Shown: positions 1 to 5,781, counted from the stretch's first letter. The stretch is DNA of 6,958 nt from an uncultured Erysipelotrichaceae bacterium (GCA_902766545.1 CACXEC010000064.1:1-6958), one strand, 5' to 3'. Numbers and translations are program-made. The notes: generated from the sequence alone by a model not told the origin.

Positions 1-1
1 T

Positions 2-538
2 ATTGGTGGTCTATTAACTATATTAAGCTATACTCATAGATATAAGATTAGAACTATTAGATATTTAGATCTTATAGCTGCACCATTACCACTAGGGCAA
101 GCCATTGGAAGATGGGGTAATTTCTTTAATAGTGAAGCTCATGGAGCAGCAACAACGCTTGAACATTTAAAAGAATTACACATTCCTAAATTTATTATAG
201 ATGGAATGAAAATAGAAAATGTTTATTATACACCATGCTTTTTATATGAATCCTTAGCTTGCTTAATATTATTTATTATATTGATTATTCTAAGAAGAGG
301 AACATACCGTAAAGTTGGAACAATAACAGCTTTTTATCTCATAGGATATGGAATAATAAGATTCATTATTGAAATAAGTAGAACTGATGCTTTAATGATT
401 GCTGGCTTTAAAATGGCTCAAATAGCTTCAATAATAATGATTATTATTGGAATAATAATTATTATTAATAACTCAAGGAAAAGTAAATTTGAAGACTTAT
501 ATAATGATAAAAATAATATTGATAATATTACTTATTAA
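2..538 (+). CDS. lgt: Prolipoprotein diacylglyceryl transferase, 5'-truncated by the window edge
   Basis: Lgt is an integral membrane enzyme. It moves the diacylglyceryl group of phosphatidylglycerol onto the lipobox cysteine of prolipoproteins, the first step of lipoprotein maturation. The frame is open from base 2 and gives 178 residues, so about the first third of the protein is missing. Visible are the Lgt signature GRWGNFFNSEAHG (partial residues 36-48), a TPCFLYES segment (77-84) matching the family's P-x-x-LYE region, and R120/E124/R127 in the GIIRFIIEISR helix. Hydrophobic helices lie near 85-98, 107-125 and 136-156, and the C-terminal tail is polar. From memory many homologues have His before the proline where this one has Thr; I would not read a defect into that. 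An internal ATG at 206 is not a real start because the signature lies upstream of it. A hairpin terminator follows, so it is transcriptionally separate from the collagen-like gene. Confidence 0.95.
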   Translation: MGGLLTILSYTHRYKIRTIRYLDLIAAPLPLGQAIGRWGNFFNSEAHGAATTLEHLKELHIPKFIIDGMKIENVYYTPCFLYESLACLILFIILIILRRGTYRKVGTITAFYLIGYGIIRFIIEISRTDALMIAGFKMAQIASIIMIIIGIIIIINNSRKSKFEDLYNDKNNIDNITY

Positions 539-542
539 AATT

Positions 543-564
543 AAGCTCATTCAGAGCTTTTTTT
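543..564 (+). terminator. Intrinsic terminator of lgt
   Basis: A six-base-pair stem AAGCTC (543-548) / GAGCTT (554-559) with an ATTCA loop runs directly into a T tract (558-564). It starts four bases after the lgt stop codon. The stem is short but the hairpin plus T-run layout is typical of rho-independent termination. Confidence 0.75.
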
Positions 565-591
565 GTGTCAAAATAAAATAATAAACATAAA
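563..591 (+). promoter_or_regulatory. Weak candidate promoter for the collagen-like gene and glycosyltransferase
   Basis: TTGTGT (563-568) and CATAAA (586-591) are 17 bases apart and would start RNA near 598, just before the Shine-Dalgarno sequence at 601-608. Matches to the sigma-A consensus are poor (about 3/6 and 4/6), and in such AT-rich DNA they could be chance. Some promoter is expected here because a terminator lies directly upstream. Confidence 0.25.
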
Positions 592-614
592 ATATAAAAG
601 AAAGGAAGTATTTA

Positions 615-1016
615 ATGAATAATTGTGATGATCAATTAGGATGTACTTATACATTTTGTGCTCCTCCAGGTCCAATTGGCCCAACCGGTCCTATGGGATT
701 ACAAGGAATTACAGGAGCAACCGGCCCAACGGGCCCAACAGGCCCAGCTCCAACAATTACAATTGGAACAGTAACAACTGGAGCACCAGGAAGCGAGGCA
801 CAAGCTTCAATAAGCGGTATGATGCCTAACTTTATTTTAAATTTAACAATACCTCAAGGTCCAACCGGCCCAACAGGAGCAACCGGCCCAACAGGAGTAA
901 CTGGTCCAACCGGCCCAACAGGACCAACAGGCCCAATTGGAGTAACTGGCCCAACTGGAGTAACTGGTCCAACAGGCCCAACCGGTCCAACAGGCCCAAC
1001 CGGACCAGCCGCATAA
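615..1016 (+). CDS. Short collagen-like Gly-Pro-Thr repeat protein
   Basis: This 133-residue protein is dominated by Gly-X-Y triplets: nine in a first tract (residues 19-45) and seventeen in a second (82-132), mostly GPT. Such tracts form collagen triple helices in bacterial surface proteins such as BclA. Between them is a non-collagenous stretch (46-81) with TITIGTVTTG and NLTIPQ, a type of segment I associate with Firmicute collagen-like and phage tail-fibre proteins. The N-terminus is short and polar with cysteines at 4, 10 and 15. There is no signal peptide, membrane segment or sortase motif, and the protein ends in the repeat (GPAA) with no C-terminal trimerisation domain. The start is set by AAAGGAAG at 601-608. 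The repeat makes the gene much richer in G+C than its neighbours. The glycosyltransferase 30 bases downstream is probably cotranscribed and may glycosylate the threonines. Where the protein ends up in the cell is unknown. Confidence 0.88.
   Translation: MNNCDDQLGCTYTFCAPPGPIGPTGPMGLQGITGATGPTGPTGPAPTITIGTVTTGAPGSEAQASISGMMPNFILNLTIPQGPTGPTGATGPTGVTGPTGPTGPTGPIGVTGPTGVTGPTGPTGPTGPTGPAA
669..749 (+). repeat. Gly-X-Y coding repeat, tract 1 (nine triplets)
   Basis: Nine consecutive nine-base units encode GPI, GPT, GPM, GLQ, GIT, GAT, GPT, GPT and GPA. This tract is less regular than the second, which suggests it is older or under less recent turnover. Confidence 0.85.
858..1010 (+). repeat. Gly-X-Y coding repeat, tract 2 (seventeen triplets)
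   Basis: Seventeen nine-base units encode mainly GPT with scattered GAT, GVT and GPI. Higher-order duplication is visible: the 18-base unit GGTCCAACCGGCCCAACA occurs at 858-875 and again, identically, at 903-920, and GGAGTAACT blocks recur. Near-identical tandem units of this kind can change copy number by slippage or recombination, so triplet number may differ between strains. Confidence 0.85.
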
Positions 1017-1046
1017 GTGAAATAATATTACTATTTTTGAAAAATT

Positions 1047-2117
1047 ATGAAAATTGTTGTTTATGCAATAACTAAAAATGAAGAAAAATTTGTAAATCGT
1101 TGGTATAATTCTATGAAAGAAGCTGATGATATATATGTTTTAGATACAGGATCAACAGATAATACAGTTGAACTTTTATCTAAACTAGGAGTCCATGTTA
1201 AAACGGAAATTATTAATCCTTGGCGTTTTGATGTAGCTCGTAACAAATCATTAGATTTAGTACCACAAGATACTGATATATGTGTATGTACTGACATAGA
1301 TGAAGTATTTACATCTGGGTGGAGAAAAAAGCTAGAAGAAGTTTTTAATGATAGTAATCGTTTACGTTATAATTATATTTGGTCTTTTGATAAATATGGA
1401 AATCCCGCAGTTAATTTTTATCAAGAAAAAATTCATTCGAGATTAGGATATACATGGGTTAACCCAGTTCATGAAGTATTAAAATGTTCTTTGGGTAATG
1501 AAAAAATTACCACCACTGATGAGATTACTTTAAAGCATTTTCCCGATACTACCAAATCACGTAGTTCTTACTTGCCACTCTTAGAACTTGCTGTAAAAGA
1601 GGATCCAAATAATGATCGAAATATGCATTATTTAGGAAGAGAATACATGTTTTATGGAAGATATGATGAAGCAATAAGTACTTTAAAAAAGCATTTAAAT
1701 ATGCCAACAGCTACTTGGAAAGATGAAAGATGTGCATCATTAAGATTCATATCTAGATGTTATAGATTAAAAAAAGACTATATTGAAGCTTTAAAATATG
1801 GTTTAATAGCTATAAGTGAATCACCAAATATACGTGAGCCTTATTTAGAAACTGCATATGTCTACTATGAACTAAATAATTATAAAATGTGTAGTTTATA
1901 TTTAGAAGCTGCTTTGTTAATTAAAGAAAACCAAAAGGTTTATATTAATGAGCCAAATTGTTATAATGGTACTTTAGAAGATTTACTAGCTGTATGTTAT
2001 TATTACCTAAAAAAATATGACTTATCATTAGAATATGTTAATAAAGCCTTAGCTATTGATCCAGAAAATGAAAGAATAAATAATAATAAAGAGTTAATTA
2101 AATTAAAGATTAATTAA
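1047..2117 (+). CDS. GT2-family glycosyltransferase with C-terminal TPR-like repeats
   Basis: The N-terminal ~165 residues form a GT-A glycosyltransferase domain: TKNEE (9-13), VLDTGSTDNT (31-40) for nucleotide-sugar binding, the metal-binding DxD as D83-I84-D85, and the conserved HSRLGYTWVNPVHEVL (130-145). The domain resembles the SunS-type GT2 subgroup. Residues ~190-340 are helical TPR-like repeats, roughly 192-217, 229-254, 263-292 and 311-336, the last ending AIDPEN. TPR tails often hold a protein acceptor. There is no signal peptide or membrane segment, so it should act in the cytoplasm. No Shine-Dalgarno sequence precedes the ATG, and the 30-base gap after the collagen-like gene shows no promoter, so translation may depend on the upstream cistron. 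The probable acceptor is threonine in the neighbour's GPT repeats. The sugar and the acceptor are inference; the fold is well supported. Confidence 0.9.
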   Translation: MKIVVYAITKNEEKFVNRWYNSMKEADDIYVLDTGSTDNTVELLSKLGVHVKTEIINPWRFDVARNKSLDLVPQDTDICVCTDIDEVFTSGWRKKLEEVFNDSNRLRYNYIWSFDKYGNPAVNFYQEKIHSRLGYTWVNPVHEVLKCSLGNEKITTTDEITLKHFPDTTKSRSSYLPLLELAVKEDPNNDRNMHYLGREYMFYGRYDEAISTLKKHLNMPTATWKDERCASLRFISRCYRLKKDYIEALKYGLIAISESPNIREPYLETAYVYYELNNYKMCSLYLEAALLIKENQKVYINEPNCYNGTLEDLLAVCYYYLKKYDLSLEYVNKALAIDPENERINNNKELIKLKIN

Positions 2118-2130
2118 CTCTTTTACTTTT
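2088..2130 (+). terminator. Terminator overlapping the glycosyltransferase stop codon
   Basis: Fourteen consecutive pairs form between 2088-2101 and 2110-2123 (core GAGTTAATTAA / TTAATTAACTC), with an eight-base loop at 2102-2109. The T-rich tail TTTTACTTTT (2121-2130) follows. The TAA stop at 2115-2117 lies inside the descending arm, and the tail also supplies the -35 region of the mrnC promoter. Confidence 0.8.
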
Positions 2131-2150
2131 ATAATAAATTATGTTATATT
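2122..2150 (+). promoter_or_regulatory. Extended -10 sigma-A promoter of mrnC-rlmB-sigH
   Basis: TTTACT (2122-2127), a 17-base spacer and TATATT (2145-2150), with an extended -10 TG at 2142-2143. The predicted start, seven bases after the -10, is 2157, which is the first base of GTGATG at the beginning of mrnC. The 12-mer TTATGTTATATT (2139-2150) is identical to that of the secE promoter at 5807-5818. Confidence 0.7.
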
Positions 2151-2159
2151 CTAATCGTG

Positions 2160-2519
2160 ATGTTTATGAAAAACTTAATAGATGCTTATCTTGGTGATGC
2201 AGTATATGAGCTATATGTTCGAAAATACTTAATAAGTAAAAATATATCTAGTGTTAATGATTTACAAAATGCTGCATTAGATTTTGTAAGTGCTAAAAGT
2301 CAAAGAAGAATACTAGAAGAACTAATAAGTAATAATAAGTTAACTTTTGAAGAACAAGAAATCGTAAGACAAGGAAGAAATACTCAAAGTCACAGAAGTA
2401 AAACTACAGATCCAGCAACATATCATAAAGCAACTGGCTTTGAATGTTTAATTGGATATTTATATCAAAATAATAAAAAAAGATTAGACGAAATAATGGA
2501 GATGATATTATGCGAGTAG
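2160..2519 (+). CDS. mrnC: Mini-ribonuclease III (23S rRNA maturation)
   Basis: MrnC is an RNase III catalytic domain without a double-stranded-RNA-binding domain. In Bacillus it trims both ends of 23S precursor rRNA in the assembling 50S subunit. The family core LIDAYLGDAVYELYVRKYL lies at the N-terminus, with the catalytic Asp/Glu in GDAVYE. SAKSQRRIL, the basic RQGRN segment, and the C-terminal FECLIGYLY with the second acidic residue follow. At 119 residues it is about 20 shorter than B. subtilis MrnC, and lacks roughly a dozen residues before the core. Possible starts are GTG 2157, ATG 2160 and ATG 2166. None has a Shine-Dalgarno sequence, and the predicted transcription start is at 2157, so the mRNA is probably leaderless; I chose the first ATG. 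The usual cysS upstream neighbour is absent here. It overlaps rlmB by 10 bases, implying coupled translation. Confidence 0.92.
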   Translation: MFMKNLIDAYLGDAVYELYVRKYLISKNISSVNDLQNAALDFVSAKSQRRILEELISNNKLTFEEQEIVRQGRNTQSHRSKTTDPATYHKATGFECLIGYLYQNNKKRLDEIMEMILCE

Positions 2520-3181
2520 GTGGAAAGAATGTTTTTAATGAATTAGACTTAAAAAATATTCGAAAAATATATCTAGCTAATAATTTTAAAGATCAAAACA
2601 TAATGCAAAAGATTAAAGATCATAATTTAAAATATATCCTAACAGATCCTAAAGTAATCGATAAAATGGCACCACATAATCAAGGTATAGTTGTAGAACT
2701 AAATGATTATAATTATGGCTCTATGGATGATATTACAGATGATACTTTCGTATTAATATTGGACCATTTAGAAGATCCACATAATTTTGGAGCTATTATT
2801 CGATCTTGTGAAGCCAGAGGAATAAAAAGTATTATTATTCCTAAGGATCGTTCGGTAGTTGTAAATGAAACGGTTATGAAGACTAGTACGGGAGCTTTAT
2901 CCAATGTTAATATTATAATGGTGAATAATTTAGTTAATGCAATTAACAAATTAAAAGATAAAGGCTTTTTCATATATGCTGCAGAAGCAGATGGTGAAGA
3001 TTATCGTAAAGTATCTTATGCTGATAAAATATGCTTAATAATTGGCTCTGAAGGATTTGGTTTATCAAGACTAGTAAGAGAAAATGCTGATGTTATACTA
3101 AGCATTCCAATGAAAGGTCATGTCAATTCTTTAAATGCGTCTGTTTCTGCTGGAATATTAATTTTTGGAATAGGTGAATAA
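2510..3181 (+). CDS. rlmB: 23S rRNA 2'-O-methyltransferase, SPOUT (TrmH/RlmB) family
   Basis: RlmB methylates the 2'-OH of a P-loop guanosine of 23S rRNA (Gm2251 in E. coli) using S-adenosylmethionine. All three SPOUT motifs are visible: motif 1 ILDHLEDPHNFGAIIRSCEA (83-102) with N92 and catalytic R98, motif 2 IIGSEGFGLSRLVRENAD (177-194) with E181, and motif 3 IPMKGHVNSLNASVSAGI (199-216), which forms the knot that binds SAM. Residues 1-75 form a short L30e-like RNA-binding domain starting at MRVGGKNVF, so the total of 223 residues is slightly below the usual ~245. GGAG at 2498-2501, inside mrnC, sits eight bases before the ATG. The gene overlaps mrnC by 10 bases and shares one base with sigH (TAATG). 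The yacP (Rae1) gene usually found after rlmB in Bacillus is missing. A paralogous tRNA/rRNA methyltransferase is possible, but the locus favours RlmB. Confidence 0.92.
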   Translation: MRVGGKNVFNELDLKNIRKIYLANNFKDQNIMQKIKDHNLKYILTDPKVIDKMAPHNQGIVVELNDYNYGSMDDITDDTFVLILDHLEDPHNFGAIIRSCEARGIKSIIIPKDRSVVVNETVMKTSTGALSNVNIIMVNNLVNAINKLKDKGFFIYAAEADGEDYRKVSYADKICLIIGSEGFGLSRLVRENADVILSIPMKGHVNSLNASVSAGILIFGIGE

Positions 3182-3780
3182 TGGAATTTAATGATGAAGA
3201 ATTAACTACTATGGTTAAAGAAAATAACGAAGATGCTAAAGATGTTTTATTTGAAAAGTATCATTATATAATAGATATTATTATTTCAAAATATAAAAAA
3301 TCGATATATGCATTAGGATTAGACATTTCTGAAATAAAACAAGAAGCATTCGTATCATTTACTGATGCTTTAATAAAATATACTGAGGAAAAAGAATCAA
3401 GCCTTCCTACATTCATATCATTAGTAGTTGAAAGAAAAATTCAAAATTGTGTTCGTAATGCTGATACTATAAAAAATAAAGTAAACAGTGAAGCCTATAG
3501 TTTAGAACAAGAATATGATGTATTTAAAAATAGACCACTATCAGAAATCCTTGGTGATAGTAAATCAGATCCACTATTACAAATGGAAAACGAAGAAAAC
3601 TATGAAGAATTAATAAAGCATATTGAACAGGCTCTATCACCATTCGAAAAAGACGTTTATAATTTAATGATAAATGGTTTTAATTACATAGATATAGCGA
3701 AAATACTAAACAAAGAACCTAAACAAATTGATAATACAATTCAAAGACTTAGAAATAAAATCAAAGAAATATTACTTTAG
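3181..3780 (+). CDS. sigH: Alternative RNA polymerase sigma factor, SigH (Spo0H) type
   Basis: SigH is a sigma-70 family factor that in Bacillus directs early-stationary, competence and sporulation-onset transcription. Region 2 covers residues ~17-92, with FEKYHYIIDIIISKY, the EIKQEAFVSFTDALIKY core-binding segment, and TFISLVVERKIQNCVRNADT as the -10 recognition helix. A linker containing LSEILGDSKSDPL aligns with the B. subtilis SigH segment LLDVLSGAKVMDP. Region 4 (~147-197) carries the -35-reading helix-turn-helix FNYIDIAKILNKEPKQIDNT. The length of 199 residues is close to the family's ~210-218. The ATG shares its A with the rlmB stop codon, and AGGTG four bases upstream gives ribosome binding. 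Position between rlmB and secE is the classical sigH locus. The regulon cannot be read from this window: it could be competence, and sporulation is not implied. The stop is TAG, with no clear hairpin after it. Confidence 0.88.
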   Translation: MEFNDEELTTMVKENNEDAKDVLFEKYHYIIDIIISKYKKSIYALGLDISEIKQEAFVSFTDALIKYTEEKESSLPTFISLVVERKIQNCVRNADTIKNKVNSEAYSLEQEYDVFKNRPLSEILGDSKSDPLLQMENEENYEELIKHIEQALSPFEKDVYNLMINGFNYIDIAKILNKEPKQIDNTIQRLRNKIKEILL

Positions 3781-3825
3781 ATTTTATTTTTTATTTTAAA
3801 TTTATTGATAAACGATAAAAAAATC

Positions 3826-3854
3826 TTGACAATCAATAAATAAAAAATTATAAT
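3826..3854 (+). promoter_or_regulatory. Consensus sigma-A promoter of the DUF2975 operon
   Basis: TTGACA (3826-3831), a 17-base spacer and TATAAT (3849-3854) match the sigma-A consensus perfectly. The start is predicted near 3861, leaving a leader of about 15 bases that is mostly the Shine-Dalgarno sequence. Such a strong promoter suggests the module is either well expressed or held down by a repressor, most simply its own XRE-type protein. Confidence 0.9.
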
Positions 3855-3863
3855 CTTTGCTAA

Positions 3864-3871
3864 GAGGTGAT
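3864..3871 (+). promoter_or_regulatory. Ribosome binding site that fixes the DUF2975 start
   Basis: GAGGTGAT matches the end of 16S rRNA. The upstream in-frame GTG at 3867-3869 is part of this site and so cannot be the start; the ATG at 3876 is correctly spaced. Confidence 0.8.
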
Positions 3872-3875
3872 AAGA

Positions 3876-4325
3876 ATGCAAAAAAGTATTATTGCAAGGG
3901 TAGTTAGTATATTATTTGTTATATTACTTATTGGTGGCGCAATTGGTTTATTTTTTATACCCCAGCTATATGATCTAACCAAAGCAAGCTCCGTATTATT
4001 TAAAAATAAAGCATTATATTATAAAGAAATATTTTATATTTGCTATATTATAAGCTTTATAATTATATATATATTATTTAAGATATTTAATTTTATTTAT
4101 AATAAAAACCCATTTCAAAATAATATTGAAAGATATATAAAAATACTAGCTGTCCTGTTTATGTCTCTAGCTTTAATTGTTGGAATAAAAACAATCTTTC
4201 TGCCTACGATTTTATCAATAGTTGTAGTTGTACTAACTTTTATTATTAGTCTATGCTTTTATGTAGTTGCTGAAGTTTTTAAAGTTGCTATTAATTATAA
4301 AGAAGAAATTGACTATACAGTATAG
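3876..4325 (+). CDS. DUF2975 family four-helix membrane protein
   Basis: The protein has 149 residues and four predicted membrane helices, near 8-30, 49-70, 86-106 and 109-136, with short loops. Between helices 2 and 3 is NKNPFQNNIERYIK, matching the family's G-x-PF...N...R loop. The tail EVFKVAINYKEEIDYTV matches the typical DUF2975 ending (AEVFxxG..L..D.DLTV). No catalytic residues are evident, and the biochemical role of the family is unknown. DUF2975 genes commonly sit directly before a small XRE-type regulator, as in B. subtilis yoaS-yozG, and that is the case here eight bases downstream. It is the first gene of an operon driven by a consensus promoter with almost no leader. It may sense membrane state or control the regulator's activity; that is inference from pairing only. 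Confidence 0.85.
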   Translation: MQKSIIARVVSILFVILLIGGAIGLFFIPQLYDLTKASSVLFKNKALYYKEIFYICYIISFIIIYILFKIFNFIYNKNPFQNNIERYIKILAVLFMSLALIVGIKTIFLPTILSIVVVVLTFIISLCFYVVAEVFKVAINYKEEIDYTV

Positions 4326-4333
4326 GAGAAAAT

Positions 4334-4540
4334 ATGATAATTGTAAATTTAGATGTCATGATGGCAAAAAGAAAAATGTCATTGAATGAATTAAGTGAAA
4401 AGACCGGTATTACACCTGCAAACTTATCAATTTTAAAAACAAATAAAGCTAAAGCTATAAGATTTTCCACATTAATAGAAATATGTAAGGCGTTAAACTG
4501 TGAACCAGGAGATATATTAGAATATAAGGAGAAAAAATAA
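4334..4540 (+). CDS. Small XRE/Cro-type helix-turn-helix regulator (YozG-like)
   Basis: This 68-residue protein is a bare five-helix HTH domain: MIIVNLDVMMAKRKMS leads into the scaffold helix, SLNELSEKTGITPANLSILKT (16-36) is the helix-turn-helix, and STLIEICKALNCEPGDILEY (45-64) closes the fold. There is no sensor domain. It belongs to the short XRE group typically encoded next to DUF2975 proteins. GGAG at 4325-4328, overlapping the previous stop codon, precedes the ATG by five bases. The stop codon overlaps the next start (TAATG), so the three genes should be translated as a unit. The likely target is the operon's own promoter, though I see no clear operator: the promoter region offers only AT-rich imperfect symmetry. 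It may act as repressor or activator, and the ligand or signal is unknown. Confidence 0.9.
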   Translation: MIIVNLDVMMAKRKMSLNELSEKTGITPANLSILKTNKAKAIRFSTLIEICKALNCEPGDILEYKEKK

Positions 4541-5781
4541 TGAAAGAAGAAAATTATATAATTAATAATAAATTTCTAAAAATAGTTTTAATAACAACAT
4601 TTGTATCAAGTCTATTAATCACAATTATTACAAGATTAAAGATGGATGAATATATAAAATATGCAATATTGCCAATAACAATTATTATACTTGCATATAC
4701 ATTCATTATTAACAATTTAAACATCAAAATAAATAAGAAAAAATATCTATATTTGCTACTAATATTTATAATACTATATAGCTATTTTATAATCCCTTTA
4801 GCTGAAGTAAATAAATATTTAAATGTTATAGTAGTTCCTATATTAACTTCAATATACGTTTTTAGTTTAATAAATCCTAATTTTAAAATAGGACTAAATA
4901 TTTATCGTTGGTTTGTAAAATTAATTCCAGGGTATTTATTTTCTAATTTTGAATTTATTGGTCCATCTTTTAAAAGTATTAAAAGTAATAATAAAAACTT
5001 GAAAGAAATAATTAAAGGCTTAATCATTGCAATACCAATTATAATTATATTATTGCTATTATTAACTAAAGCGGATGCTTACTTTAACAACTTTATTAAT
5101 AATATTTTTAAAATTTTTAATTTTAATATTAGCATAAATAGTATTTACCAAATTGGAGTTACTATCGTATTATCATTTTTATTTATCTTTTCAACGTGTA
5201 TTAATATTTATCAAACTCAAAAAACTAAAGAGCTAGCTACTAAAAAAGTATCCGTAAGTAATACTATTACATATATGTTATTAGTTTTAGTTAACTTAGT
5301 ATATTTGTTATTCTTAATCTCTGAAATATCTAAACTAACAACTAATTTCTTAAATGTTCCAGTAGAATATACTCATGCTAATTATGCAAGAGAGGGATTT
5401 TTTGAATTACTTGGAGTATCTAGTATTAATTTTGCAATTCTTATTTTTTATCAAAATTTTACTGATACAAAGCCTAATAAGTGGATAAAATATCTTTTAT
5501 TAACAATAATATTCTTTTCAATCTTTATAGTATTTAATTCATATTACCGTATGGGGCTATATATTTTTGAATATGGATTTACTATTCTAAGACTACAAGT
5601 TATTTTATTCTTAACTATGGAACTGATATTCTTTATTATTTTAATTTTTAAATTAAATAATAAATTAAAAAAAGATAATACATTAAAATATTTTATAATT
5701 ATGCTAGTAACATATCTTTTAAATATCTATTTATGTAATGAGTTACTAATAAACTTTATTAATTCTTTAATAAATAAATAA
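4540..5781 (+). CDS. DUF4173/DUF4153-like polytopic membrane protein
   Basis: The 413-residue protein is almost entirely hydrophobic with roughly ten or more membrane helices, for example near 13-31, 41-60, 68-87, 96-112, 158-176, 203-221, 243-262, 287-305, 316-335, 353-371 and 382-400. Three features recall the DUF4173/DUF4153 group: LLLTKADAYFNNFI (173-186), THANYAREGFFELLGVSSINF (278-298) and YRMGLYIFEYGFTILRLQV (336-354), all resembling conserved family stretches. The biochemical function of these families is not established. AAGGAG at 4527-4532 precedes the ATG, which shares a base with the HTH stop codon. It is the last gene of the DUF2975-XRE module, and such trios are a known accessory theme in Firmicutes. 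It could be a transporter-like or envelope-stress component; the sequence does not decide. A possible terminator begins two bases after its stop codon. Confidence 0.8.
   Translation: MKEENYIINNKFLKIVLITTFVSSLLITIITRLKMDEYIKYAILPITIIILAYTFIINNLNIKINKKKYLYLLLIFIILYSYFIIPLAEVNKYLNVIVVPILTSIYVFSLINPNFKIGLNIYRWFVKLIPGYLFSNFEFIGPSFKSIKSNNKNLKEIIKGLIIAIPIIIILLLLLTKADAYFNNFINNIFKIFNFNISINSIYQIGVTIVLSFLFIFSTCINIYQTQKTKELATKKVSVSNTITYMLLVLVNLVYLLFLISEISKLTTNFLNVPVEYTHANYAREGFFELLGVSSINFAILIFYQNFTDTKPNKWIKYLLLTIIFFSIFIVFNSYYRMGLYIFEYGFTILRLQVILFLTMELIFFIILIFKLNNKLKKDNTLKYFIIMLVTYLLNIYLCNELLINFINSLINK

Noticed and set aside
206..538. Separate 110-residue protein starting at ATG 206
   Set aside because: The frame is open to the window edge and carries the Lgt signature upstream of 206, so this is only an internal ATG of lgt.
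601..620. SigH-type promoter before the collagen-like gene (AAAGGAAGT ... GAAT)
   Set aside because: The two elements are too close together, and AAAGGAAG is better explained as the Shine-Dalgarno sequence.
858..1010. CRISPR-like or satellite array
   Set aside because: The period is nine bases, in frame, and encodes Gly-X-Y; there are no spacers.
641..1014. Overlapping open frames on both strands in the collagen-like gene
   Set aside because: They are shadows produced by the GC-richer nine-base repeat and have repetitive, biased compositions with no ribosome site.
615..3780. Collagen-like protein plus sigH as evidence for a sporulation island (BclA-like exosporium)
   Set aside because: sigH sits at its ordinary conserved locus, and no spore gene is visible. 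The adjacency is probably coincidental.
3781..3825. Terminator after sigH
   Set aside because: The TTTATTG / CGATAAA hairpin is followed by A residues rather than T, and other pairings are only AT-rich coincidences. Some readthrough into the next operon is possible.
3867..3875. GTG start adding three residues to the DUF2975 protein
   Set aside because: The GTG is part of the GAGGTGAT ribosome site itself and lies only a few bases from the predicted transcript start.
4334..5781. XRE protein plus neighbour as a toxin-antitoxin pair
   Set aside because: The partner is a 413-residue multi-span membrane protein of a DUF4173-like type, and the DUF2975-XRE pairing is a known different theme.
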